Assembly: GCA_021464245.1 (NCBI GenBank)
Contig: JADCRB010000021.1
Location: 2,493,484-2,557,483 of the forward strand
DNA: 64,000 bases
Direction of reading: 5' to 3'
Source: Carallia brachiata
Lineage: Eukaryota > Streptophyta > Magnoliopsida > Malpighiales > Rhizophoraceae
The notes below the pieces were generated by a model that searched no databases, was not told the DNA's origin, and worked only from the letters and a program-made list of their open reading frames with translations. Below, piece after piece: positions 35,663-47,196 of the stretch. Position numbers and translations under genes: made by a program. Position 1 is the first letter of the stretch; each line of letters starts with the position of its first letter.

Positions 35663-37927
35663 GTGCTATGAAGTCTAAATAGAACGCTAATGCAACTCTC
35701 AATTCCTCAGTAATAGCGAGTTGATATATTGACGATGTGGCTATACAGACAACGCTGTCAGCTGGCCAAGTTAATATAATTGTGAGAGGCTGGAAGGCAA
35801 CTAGGAGATTATTATTTGCACAAAAATTCAAAAGTTCGGTGTATCTGTGTATGATATCAACCAACTACAAACCATTGGCGCTTGTTGATTATTCTATGTG
35901 ATTCGGGGCGATTTTGACAAATATGATATTAATAATAACGTCTCCAAAGTCCTTGAGGAACTCCTCAGATATTTTTAGAACTTTTAAGTTATTCAAACCA
36001 CCAAATGAACAAAAAATATTTATGTATTATAAAATAGGAGAAAAATACTGTATTAATGTGCAGTTCAATGAGTCTTTGAATAGATTAAGTAACAAAATCT
36101 ATAGTCTTCAATGTTTCAATCCATTCTACAATAAGAAAAGCACCACTTGTAATTGAGGATCACATTAGCTAAGCGGGCTAGAATTGACCTTTAGCTGCTG
36201 TTGCTGAACCCCTTCATTATTTTATTGTCTGCATTCACAAAAGTTTCTCTCATGACGTCAATGATTTGAACAAAACTCATGAACTATGAGCGTACTGAAT
36301 TCGAACAAGTCAGGGTTGATGAGACACTTTCAAAAAAGGAACAAAGACGAAGAAAGATAGTAATTGACTGTTTTAGTAGATCAATAATTCAAGGGGGCGC
36401 TTATACGTATGGGAACAAAATACAAATGGCTGCACCTACTTGGGCGGCAGAGCTTATTTGAATTCAACCAAACATATCTTTTTTTTCAGTTTTTCTACTT
36501 CGGCTGGCCAGAAAAAATGGGTTTTTATTTTTTTTTTCTTGTACAAAAGTCAAAAAGAAAAAGAAAAGGTTCAATATAAAAAAAGTGTTTCGGGTGCAAT
36601 ATAAAAAAGGTTTTAAATAGAAAAAGTTAAATAAATACGTAATTATAAATATAAAATTAATATAAAAAAATCTAAATTATTAAATTATAAAAAATATATT
36701 AAATTAAAAAATATGTAATTGCACAATAATACACTTTTTTAATAGGCTACCAATAAGTCCCTAATGTTTGACCGAATAGACACAAATAATTTGAAGTCCT
36801 TGTCCTTTTTCTCCGCCTCATAATTTCATATTTTCTTTTCGAAAAAATAGGGGACGGGCGCGGGAAATTGGGGCGGGGACCGGCGTAGGTTACATGCTTG
36901 GTGAGTCTTGTGATTTTTTTTTTTTAAAGAAATATAATAGTACATATAGCATATGCAAATAGAATAATTGGATGTATGTACGTAAAATAATTAAAAAGCA
37001 CCTTTTATACACTTATTTTACAGATTTACACATTACATAAATAAAAAACATGCAACAGCAATAGTTTTGCCTAAACCTCTTGATAGTGTGTTTAGATTTA
37101 TAAGAAAATGTGAGAAAGAGAGTTATAAGAAAACAAAATTTTTTTAATTAATGAGAAAGTTATGAAAAAAAAAATGATAAAAAAATGAATAATAATTTGT
37201 AAGAGAGAAAGTGGTGAGAAAATTATATTATTTAGATTGATGAAAAAATGGTAAGAAAGAAAATGATGTGAAAGAAAAATAAATAGTAATTTATGAAAAA
37301 AATTATAAAAAAAATAATATTATTTAAATTTATGAAAAAATTATGAAAAAAAAGTATAAAAAATTATAAAATAATAATTATATTTTTTAACCAAAATTTT
37401 CTTTTCCTATAATTTTCTCCCAAAACCAAACAGTTTAAAAACGCGAATGTGAATTGCTGACCAAAGCTCTGTGAGGCACCTGACCATGACTGGAATTTTT
37501 TAAAGCATTTACATCTCGAGGCACTGCAAAGCAATATGATAAAGCGAAACGTTTTTATCCTTTTTATCATGAATTTGAACTTGGAACATTTTCGCATCCT
37601 TTGATTTATCATATGGTCAACTTGCATACTATATCTAAATGTTGTATATTATTTTAGGTATTTATTATTTTTATTCGTTTTTTGAGTACAGTTCCTTCAT
37701 TATTTTACACTATATAAATTTATTTTATTATTTTTTATTTTAAATTGATCTAACTTATGGTATGTTATAAAATTTTAAATAAATTTTACAAAAAAAATAA
37801 ATTAAATTAAAAATACTCGTCATTTTTACACCTCAAGTGGGACCATAAAATAATTAAATAAGCATTAAAAAAACCCAATTAAAAGAAAAAAAAAAAAAAA
37901 AAAAAAAAAGAAAGATGCACGCAACAT
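35663..37927. other. Intergenic, no gene supported
   Basis: AT-rich with GA-rich repeats at 37085-37400 similar to 28810-29260 and a long A run (37886-37909). Open frames at 35914-36156, 36279-36461 and 37364-37627 lack support. Confidence 0.55.
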
Positions 37928-37937
37928 CTATAAATAG
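37928..37937 (+). promoter_or_regulatory. Probable TATA box of the first LHT gene
   Basis: CTATAAATAG, a near-consensus plant TATA box, lies 118 bp upstream of the start codon at 38046. Confidence 0.65.
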
Positions 37938-38045
37938 TCTACCATTCGCAGTTCACTGAGCCGGGCAAGTAACGAGGGGGTGAGCAAATAAAGGTTAGGC
38001 AAAGAAACTGAAGCAGAGAAAAAAAAAATAAAAAAAAACAAAGAA

Positions 38046-40882
38046 ATGGATAATTTTGTTGAAGCAGGCTCCAATTCGGGGACACCACAGAGGCCAACTT
38101 CAGTGGCTGCAACGCCACCAATATCAGCTCCCCCTTCGCAGCTTCATTCGCCGTCGCTGTCCCGATCACCTCTGCTCTATTCCCCTGATAACATACAACC
38201 TGCAAGCAGAAACAAAACCCCAAGAAACTCAACCCCAAGAATTAGAACTCCTCGTTTCATTACCCCTCTGGGTAGCCCGCTTAGAAAGGCTCTTCATCTC
38301 ACTAAGCTTGACCCTCAGGATGCTTGGCTTCCAATCACCGAGTCCAGAAACGGAAACGCATACTACGCAGCGTTTCATTGCCTTTGCTCCGGAATTGGTA
38401 TTCAAGCACTTGTTCTTCCTGTTGCCTTCACCATTCTTGGCTGGTAAGTGAAAATTTTGAATATTTTCCCGTGCTAGCTAAAAGGTCGACTGTTCCAATT
38501 CACAGCAGCTTTTAATTCACATGGCTTTGTGTTTGGTTACAGGGGATGGGGAGTGACAAGCTTGACTCTAGCATTTATATGGCAGCTTTACACTCTTTAT
38601 ATACTAGTGCAACTCCATGAGTCCCCGGAAAACGGCATCCGTTACAGCAGATATATGCAACTCGCAAGTGCAGCTTTAGGTAAGTACGCATCTGACATTA
38701 ATTTGAGTACAACTTTATGAAGGAAATTAAGTGCATGGTTATCAACTTTGAAGGAAAATTATTGCTGACACTAAAAACTTCATTAGTAACTGAGTTGAAG
38801 TGGTTCCAATGCTTCTAAATTTAATCAAATTTCACCTTGATTAATTTGTGTCAAGCAAAGCCGCCAAAGTTTCATTGATAAGCTTCTTCCTTTTAAATAT
38901 ATGATCTAATTGTATACTGTTCAAGAATAAAGCAACAAATCTTGAGCTTGTTAGTTAACGAGGGTCAGTTTTTTTTTTTTTGTTTGAAAATAATATAATT
39001 CAGGCGAGAAGTTATCGAAGGTGCTTGCCCTGTTCCCAATTTGGTACCTATCGGCAGGCACGTGCGTGGCCCTGATCATCGTCGGAGGATCAACATCGAG
39101 GATGTTCTTCCAGACAGTATGTGGGGCCACATGTTCTGTGAAGACCCTAACAACGGTGGAGTGGTACTTGGTGTTCACTTGTGCCGCAGTTGTCCTGTCT
39201 CAGCTGCCAAACTTGAACTCCATCGCCGGCGTATCGCTTGTTGGAGCCGTTACGGCCGTTGGGTACTGCACAATTATATGGGTGGTGTCTGTGGCCAAGG
39301 GTAGGCTGCCCGGTGTATCCTATGACCCGGTGCATCCGCCCAATGACATAGACAGGGTTTTTGGTGTCTTAAATGCTCTTGGGATCATTGCTTTCGCTTT
39401 CAGAGGTCACAATCTAATCCTTGAGATACAGGTAGATATACCATTTCACCGTATAGTTAGTTATTATACAGGCTTTGATAATGATTGACCAATTAAATTT
39501 TTGGGACAAAAAAAAAAAAGTGGAACCTTGCAGTTTTAGATGTATATTATATTATATAAAGAGAATTTGCAGAATTCTAGTTAAAATAAATAATTAATCG
39601 TTCGCACTTACATTGTATTGTTATTTAGTAGTGATTGTTCCATAAAAAAAATGTTAATTGTAGTTGTTGCTTTCATGACACTTAACCACTACTACGTAGG
39701 GGCGTGGTTGAAGAAGGAAGGACAAGCTAGATAAAACCACCTTTTTTTTCCCCTTTGCAAATGAAAAAAAAAAAACATTTGTCTCCTCAAAAATACATTA
39801 AAATTTTTCAATAATATATATATATATATAATAAGGGGATCATTACATGGCCAAACAACTTTTCCCTATTACGTCCACATGAATTTTTTTTGTGCAACCA
39901 CAAGCATTTTTTGTGCAACCACATAGGAAAAATGTGCAACGAAAAAATAATAATATTTTTTGAATTACTTTTTATCGATTTAGTTGCACAAAATACGTTC
40001 CTGGTTGCACAAAAAAAATTTCGTGTGGAAACAATTGGGAAAAATCATTTGGCCATAAACTTTTTCCCATATAATAAATCCTAAAAAAAAAAGGTATATT
40101 TTGTTAAAAATGCGGGGGGCATTTGTATTGCAGGCCACAATGCCTTCAAGTGAGAAGCATCCGTCGCACGTGCCGATGTGGAGGGGCGTCAAGTTTGCCT
40201 ATCTATTAATTGCAATGTGTCTATTTCCCCTTGCAATTGGGGGCTACTGGGCATACGGTCAAATGGTATGTATATACAGATACATTTTCAACCCGTTGGA
40301 TCACAACTTTGAATTTATTCAATTCAATCGAAAGAGTTTGTTCTTAGAAGATTTGCCTAATTAGAAAAACTGTTATTGTTGACTGACTTGCAGATACCGC
40401 AAAACGGTGGCATGCTGACTGCCTTATACGCATTCCATGGGAGAGACGTGTCACGATTTGTGCTAGGAACGACGAGCTTATTTGTCATAGTCAATGCCGT
40501 CAGCTCGTTCCAAATCTACGGCATGCCAATGTTCGATGACATGGAGTCACTTTTCACCAAGAGATTGAAGAAGCCATGCCCGTGGTGGCTCAGGGCACTT
40601 ATCCGGGTGGTGTTTGGGTTCACTTGCTTCTTCGTGGGGGTGGCTATCCCATTTTTGTCGAGCCTCGCGGGTCTAATTGGAGGACTAGCGTTGCCTGTCA
40701 CCTTAGCTTATCCTTGTTTCATGTGGCTTAAGATTAAGAAACCCAAGGCATATAGCCCAATGTGGTTCCTCAACTGGGGACTAGGACTTTTTGGTACGGC
40801 CTTGACCGGGGTCTTGGTTGCTGCTGGCGTTTACGTTATTATTGACACCGGCATCACGTTTAGCTTCTTCAAGCCTCAGTAG
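38046..40882 (+). CDS. Lysine-histidine-transporter-like (LHT8/AATL1 type) amino-acid permease, 5 exons, 527 aa
   Basis: Plasma-membrane proton/amino-acid symporter of the AAAP family. Exons: 38046-38443, 38543-38679, 39004-39431, 40134-40265, 40394-40882; all GT-AG, phases consistent, no stop. The ATG opens a Pro/Ser/Thr-rich cytosolic N-terminus (SPSLSRSPLLYSP, RNKTPRNSTPRIRTPRF), a mark of the LHT8 branch. The transporter domain begins DAWLPITESRNGNAYYAAFH, and its first membrane segment GIGIQALVLPVAFTILGW spans intron 1. Later signatures include LHESPENGIRYSRYMQLA, NLNSIAGVSLVGAVTAVGY, GIIAFAFRGHNLILEIQ, MWRGVKFAYLLIAMCLFPLA, VNAVSSFQIYGMPMFDDME and a C-terminal WFLNWGLGLFGTALTG, giving about ten or eleven membrane spans. 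Intron 3 holds a fold-back transposon. A tandem paralogue lies 6.3 kb downstream. Transported substrates cannot be told from sequence. Confidence 0.94.
39835..40068. mobile_element. MULE-like MITE inside intron 3 of the LHT gene
   Basis: A 234-bp palindromic element flanked by 9-bp repeats ATATAATAA (39826-39834 and 40069-40077). The left end GGGGATCATTACATGGCCAA pairs with the reverse complement of the right end GGGAAAAAGTTTATGGCCAA, and arms of about 85 bp continue through CCACATGAA / CCACACGAA and TTTTTTTTGTGCAACCA in both. Nine-bp duplications and G-starting inverted ends suit Mutator-like elements. The flank is AT-repetitive, so the duplication alone is not decisive. Confidence 0.7.
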
Positions 40883-43800
40883 TTGTCCCTTCGGGGACAT
40901 CCGTTAAAATTGGAAGCCTCAATAGTATTTGAGGTAATCAAAATTTAGCTATTCTGGTTTTGGCCAAAATACCCAACCCAAGGGCAAGGGGGTTAGTATT
41001 TCAATTTCACTTTCATTATTTTTGTTGCTCATGATATGAACTGGACATCTTTTCTTTTCTTTTTTTCTTTTCTTTAAAAAAAAAAAAAAAAAAGAAAGAA
41101 GAAGAAAGACATGAGGCAAAAGAAAAGTACTAAGTCCAGTAAATTTCCGGTAAGTTTGTGTGCATGTGGGCTACAGAGCATTTGGGAAAGTACTAAACCC
41201 GGCCCCAATTACGCGGCCCAATTAAAGTGCAAAAATTTTGGTTTCCATTGGTAGGAGGAATTGTAAACTCAATCTGTTTGCCTCGTTTCTTTTTTCATTA
41301 GTAATATCGTCAGATTATAAGCTCGTAGGTAACAGTTGTCAAAACAATTGTGTTTTTTTTTTTTTTTTTGGAATAGCTAATATTTATTTTTAACTTTTCA
41401 ATATATAATTTTTTTTAATTATATCCATACATATAAATTCTTTCGCTTTAAAAACTTTTTGTTGCTACTTGGCACGGTGACAGTGCTGTCAACCCAATGT
41501 TGATGGTTGCGGCAATCGGATAACTCGAGGGCTCAAGATGAGTGATCCAGCAATACAAACTTATGCTTTATTTATTTTTTATTTTAGTTTTATTCCTGTT
41601 GAAATCAGTAAATTTATAAAAACATTTTTGGATTGGACTTCAATATGGACAACTATCCAAATCTCTTCATTTTGTATGCAGGCCAATGGGCTTCAGACCC
41701 AAAATACCCATAAAACAAGATAGGATGTTGGAAACACATTAAGAATTCCCCCCCGCCCCTTTTTATTTTTTTCTTCCAACGGCTGTTAATTGAAAGGGTA
41801 AGAGACTTGATTCGACTTAAATAATATCTCAAATTTGAATATTATGTATGAAAAAAATGAGTGTTGAGAGAAATTTACCCCTTTTAATAAGTCCATTCGA
41901 CTCAAACCAGATTAATCAGGGTTCAATAGACTTCTAGATGTCATGGTTTCTAACAAAAAATTTTTTTTTTCTGGACCATCCTCCTGATTATATATTGCCG
42001 CTACTGGCCTAGAATTGCGTTGGGGTGCAATGGTCCCGGTTGAAACCACTTGTGCTCCATTGATGTAAAGGTTGTGACCTTCTAATCTTCTATAACAGAC
42101 TAAAAAAAAAAAAATCTTTTTTGTTTTGAAAAAGGAATTCCTTTTATTTTAACCAACTAGTTACCAGTGATTGCGTATAATTAGAATCACATTCTATTAA
42201 TCCTATCTTTTTGAGTTATGACTCTTCTTAAGGAGAAAAAAAAATAAGAAAAAGAGAGAATTCCTTTTATTTCATAGGCTTATAGTTGTAACTCATAAAC
42301 CAACAATTGCTTTTAATTAAATCGTTAAATTAAAAAACTTGTTCCTCCAACTCTTGGTTTTTACCTCCTCTACTCTTGGGCTCACACCCTCATCTTGCTA
42401 ACTATCATATCAGGTTTCTTCTTCTTCATACCAAATCCTCTTCGTCTCTGGAACTTTTTTTTTTTTTGTTTTTGTTCTTTCTTGCTTTAAGTAATCTGTT
42501 TGATTTGATAACCTGTATATACAGCTTGTAAATTAATATAACGGATTACCGCGAAACATAATGACACACAATTAGGTTCTTAATTTTATGTGATTAATTC
42601 GCAAAGTACTGATACAGTATCGGAGAATTTTGTTCTAAAATTTTATTCGAATGTAATAACAATTTTATTTTTTACAACGATATTTTTATTTTTTGCAACT
42701 CAAAATTGTCTTCATATATTTCTATTTTTTGTTAAAAAAAATATAATAGTATTTACAAAAATTTAAGATACCATGTTTTAAAAGTCTCAGACAATTTTTT
42801 TTCCAGTGTCGTGCTGTAACATTTTCCTAATTTGCACGTTGGGTGGTTAAGATTGATGCTGATAACAAGTCAAACGTGGAAGGAGACAGCAATATGACAA
42901 TTTGCATAGCACTTGCCATAAAGCACACCTAACCTAATATGCAAAAATAACATCATTTACAAAGAGAATACCTTGCAGTTAAAATTCAACCTTCAATTCT
43001 AAAAATATTATGTTTTAATTTAAAAAAAAAGGCATGTGATTTATGAAAATAAAGAAATTTACTTAATCATATAATTCATGATTCATTAAATATTTTAATA
43101 AAAAAATAGAAAATAAGAAATAACATTTTAGTGGCACTGTACTTCATTGTCCTTTTATAGAAACAACAAGGAGCTGTACATGCATTCAAGAGCATTATAA
43201 TAGGGACATCAATGATGTGGACAGTATTAGGTGGCTGTCGCTTAAAAAAGTTACAAAGTAATTCTAATTATATTATATGATATATCAAATGAAATTATAT
43301 GATAGATAAATAAAAATATATAATTTATATAAGTAAAAATAATGATGTATCAGATAAAAATATAAAACGTAATATAAAAATAATAATAATAAAAAAAAAA
43401 AATTTTCATCAACTATTAAACTACAAAAACTCTCTAATAAACAGTCAGATAGCTTTTTGCTAATTGTACGTAGCACACTACACCGGGGATTAATTGGAAA
43501 ACCAGGAACGTTGCTGCAGCACGCAGATTTCAAAAGTTTCATAATTTGATTCGTTGTTAAGGACCACTAAAGCATGAATGTTCTGATACCCTGCACCCCA
43601 CTTCCAAGTTCCACCACTCTGTTGGGACTTCTATGTGAATGACGTGTATGGCAATGGCTCGTTACGTAATACTCCAAAGATGGTACCCGTACATGGAACT
43701 TTAATTAATTTGTATAAATTACTAAATTGTAAATCTCATAGGTACGTTTATTTTAAAAAATATGACAAGATAAGATAATTTAATGCTCAACTATTTTACA

Positions 43801-44025
43801 TTAATTTATATTTAATTGATTAATAAGATAGGTATAAAATATATTAATATAAACTTATTATCTTTTAAATATAAAATAGTATTATCTTTATCATTCTCAT
43901 AGATTAGTGTATTATACATTATGGAGTAATGATGACAAATTATACCTTTATTATAATATCTTTTTAATTAAAATAAATTTTAAATATTTTTTAAAAATTA
44001 ATATGAAATTAAAAAAATTTATTTC
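40883..44025. other. Intergenic between the LHT genes, no gene supported
   Basis: The 3' flank of the first LHT gene, with poly-A (41077-41093) and poly-T tracts. A segment at about 42010-42115 ends in an A run after GGTTGTGACCTTC and might be a decayed SINE, but box structure is weak. No coding sequence is supported. Confidence 0.5.
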
Positions 44026-44350
44026 TCTCTCTTCTTTTCTCTCTCTCACTTCTCCGTTCTCTCTGTTTCCTTTCTCTCATCCCTCTTTCCTTTTTCTTTA
44101 CTCAGTCCTCCTCTCTATCTCTCTTTCTCCTTTCACTCTCCTCCCTCCTCTCTCTCTCTTTCTTTTCTCTCTCCTCTCTCCTCTTTGTCTCTCTCACTCC
44201 TTTTCTCTATCTCTCTTCTCTTTCTCTCCCTCTCTACTCCCTCTCTCCTTGTTCCTCCCTCATTTTTCTCTCGTCCCTCTCTCCTCGTTCCTCCCCTCCT
44301 CTCTCCTCCTTCCTCCCTTCCTGTCTCTCTCTCTCTCTCATTCTTTCATT
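44026..44350 (+). repeat. Polypyrimidine (CT-rich) low-complexity tract, about 325 bp
   Basis: Almost entirely C and T on the plus strand, with CTCTCTCT-type runs and few purines. It generates an artificial Ser/Leu/Phe/Pro-rich open frame (43907-44395) that is not a gene. Such strand asymmetry can adopt triplex (H-DNA) structure. Confidence 0.85.
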
Positions 44351-45169
44351 TTCTTTCATATAAATTTAAAATTTTATATCTTAAAACTTATTTAATTTTT
44401 TTCCTTTAAAAAATTAAAAAATATTACTCTCTTTTTTTTAATATCTTAAATTTTATTTGTATAAATAAAATTAATACTTAATTTTGAAAAATATTTTTTA
44501 TACAAAATTAAAAAATCATAAATAATATAATGTATAATAACAAGTAAAATAAATATTAACTTTATTGCTTAATTTTAATTATTTTAATAAAAATATTAAA
44601 ATTAATAATAAGTGCAAGTCAAATATTAGAATAAAAAAGTTATTTTGATATATTATATTATTTAATTATTTTTAAGAGTAAAAAAATTATTTTGATATAT
44701 TATATTATTATGTCTCATATCATTCAAATATTGAATAAAATAATTATTTTATACCATTTGATGACATCTAAATATAATATAAGGTAATAATCTAACCTAT
44801 CATATACTTATATTAACTTATATTATTTTATATCATATTATTTAATCTGCGTATCAAATGTATCTCATCTGTCTTCCTCTATTTTTGAAGCTATTCTTTT
44901 CAATTTTTGGACAACGAATTGTCTGTATAATTTCAGATTTCTACTTTGCAGCAAAATTAACCTTCCACTGGGCCTTTTCTTATTACGAATTCCCTGGGGA
45001 ACAGGAAAATAAAGTAGATGCTTTATCTCCCATTTTATTGTCAAAGTAAAGCACACCACACTTTTCCTTTGCAGTTATTATTTTAAGTGACTGGACTTTA
45101 TTGGCGGTCTTAGTTTTTTTTCCTGGAACAAAGCACACCAAATTACTGTTAAACAATTAAAATGTAAAG
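44351..45169. other. Intergenic, AT-rich, no gene supported
   Basis: Very AT-rich flank between the polypyrimidine tract and the hAT-like element. Short opposing open frames at 44858-45059 overlap each other and lack support. Confidence 0.5.
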
Positions 45170-45797
45170 TATAGTTTTAAAAATTAAACCGATTATTGAA
45201 CTGGTGAGAAGATTAAGTTAGTAATTTAGTGATCCAACCGAAAAATCGACGGTTGAACCGGCAGGTCAATTCTGATTTAATAAAATAATAATTAATACTT
45301 ATAATTTTTTATTTTTTAATAACAAATAGTGAGTATAATTATAAAAAATAGAATATAAGTCTACTTAAATTTAAAATACAATTAAAATATAAGATATTTA
45401 TGATAATTTTTTAATTAAATAAATTAATAAAGTATAAATATCAAAAATAAAATATTATAAAACTATTAATCGAATATTTATATTTAAAAATAAATATCAT
45501 AAAATCAATAATATTCTAAAAAATATTATTTTATTATATAATAAAATGCATGTATTTTTCTCATTTTTAATCTAAAAAAATAAATAAAACGACGTCGTTT
45601 TGATTCAGGTGACCTGATTATTGGTTCACCGGTCCTACCGACCGGTTCACTGATTTTTTAGTCTGACCGGCCGGTTCACCGATTTTTGGGCGGTTTATTT
45701 CTTATTCTGGTTTTATTAAAAAATTAGACCGATCTGACTTTTAATTTACCTATTTTTCAGTCTGACCGGTCGGTCTGATCTGATTTTTAAAATTATG
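45170..45797. mobile_element. hAT-like non-autonomous element, 628 bp, with perfect 8-bp target-site duplication
   Basis: Both flanks carry ATGTAAAG (45162-45169 and 45798-45805). The left end TATAGTTTTAAAAATTAAAC pairs with the reverse complement of the right end, CATAATTTTAAAAATCAG, a good terminal inverted repeat. Sub-terminal DNA is rich in GAACCGG, ACCGGTTCAC and GACCGGCCGG motifs (45225-45265 and 45625-45780). The interior is AT-rich and non-coding. This is the clearest of the three family members in the window. Confidence 0.8.
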
Positions 45798-46059
45798 ATG
45801 TAAAGGGCCTGTAGGCGTGTGCGCGTGCTCGCCCGTTGGCTTCGTAAATTGGGATAGAAGTCAAAATATGGGGGCTTGGAACTTGGAACTCCAGTCCATC
45901 GGGTCGCAAAATGGGCACAGGTGAGGAACCCGGAAATTCTTCCCATGTAAAAAATGAAATGAAAAGCAAAGTCCCGCTTTTTAATCCTACTTTTCTTCTT
46001 TGGTGGCAATGGCAGCTAAGAAATTTAATGGGAAAAGTTAATGACCGGAAGACAATGTT

Positions 46060-46225
46060 TAGAGGAATTTTTAAAACATAATTAGTTAAAAATTATTTTT
46101 AATTATATAAATTTATTATGCAACTAAAAAATAATAATTTTTTATTATATTTATAATAAATATAGTTATACAATAAATTTAATAAGTTACATAACAAAAA
46201 TTTTTTCACTAAATGTCTTCTAATT
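46060..46225. repeat. Palindromic MITE-like element
   Basis: Left GAGGAATTTTTAAAACATAA and right, whose reverse complement reads GTGAAAAAATTTTTGTTATG, lead into mutually complementary AATTTATT-rich arms. It resembles the element at 27894-28046 in ends and interior, so the two are probably one family. Confidence 0.5.
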
Positions 46226-47196
46226 ACATAATGAAACCCAAATTTAATTCTTCCAAAGTTCACAATCAGCGATCAAACTCACCCACCAAAAGAAAAGTTC
46301 ACACGTAATCCTGATAAAATATTATAAATTGACCGACTTTATCAAAAAGGAAAAGATTCATCTGCAATTCTTTTTGTTTACTGATATTGAGAGCTGCAGG
46401 CCTATAAAGATACTTTACCAATCCTTGTTGAGTTAAAACTAAATTAATACTTCTCAAGAAAACTAAATTAATAACAAATTGCCTTCCAATTGTTCCATTA
46501 AAATATAAAATCTTGTTTATTAAATTTCAATTAAAAAATCGATCGCATGCGCACATTTGCATAATATGATCGACATACATGTACGAAAAACTAAAATTGT
46601 AGATGGCAGTCAATTTTCAAAAACCAAAAATCAAAAATATGATCGATATACATACATCAAAAACTAAAAAATGATCACATGCTCACAATTTGCACGCTCG
46701 TATTTTTATTTTTACATGTCGCTAATATCTAACTTTGATGGCAGTCAAACCACTCATAAATTGTAGATTCTTTCCAACAATTACACAAGGAAAATTGTTT
46801 TTTATGAACCACTACAAGGAAAATTGTTGGAAAGGATGCATGCGTCACATCTACTTGGTCTAATATTGCTCCATATTTTTCTTTCCATGCATACAAGACC
46901 TAAAAACATATACCTGAGCTGCCTACAAAGAATGAATGCGTCATCTGAGTGATGTCACCAATATACACCTCACACGGTCACATGAATGTATGAATGTATG
47001 ATGTATCACCGTTGCTTTGATCGCCAATGTTAAGTGGGACCTTTAGCGCTAATTAAATTAACGCAATTCTTTTTTGAGGCTGAGGAGACTGCAGTACACA
47101 TATTCCCATTTAAATTCGGTGGCTTCATTACAAAAGCCTCCACAATACTTCGTGTTCAGGACGACTGGGGAAAAAAAAAAAATTGAAGAGCATTCA
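46226..47196. other. Upstream flank of the second LHT gene
   Basis: Includes a loose direct repeat at 46560-46680 (ATATGATCGACATACAT and ATATGATCGATATACAT, each followed by AAAAACTAAAA). No clear TATA box was picked for the second LHT gene and no gene is seen. Confidence 0.45.

Noticed and set aside
43907..44395. 162-codon open frame rich in Ser, Leu, Phe and Pro
   Set aside because: It is simply a translation of the polypyrimidine tract, open in two frames at once, with no domain.
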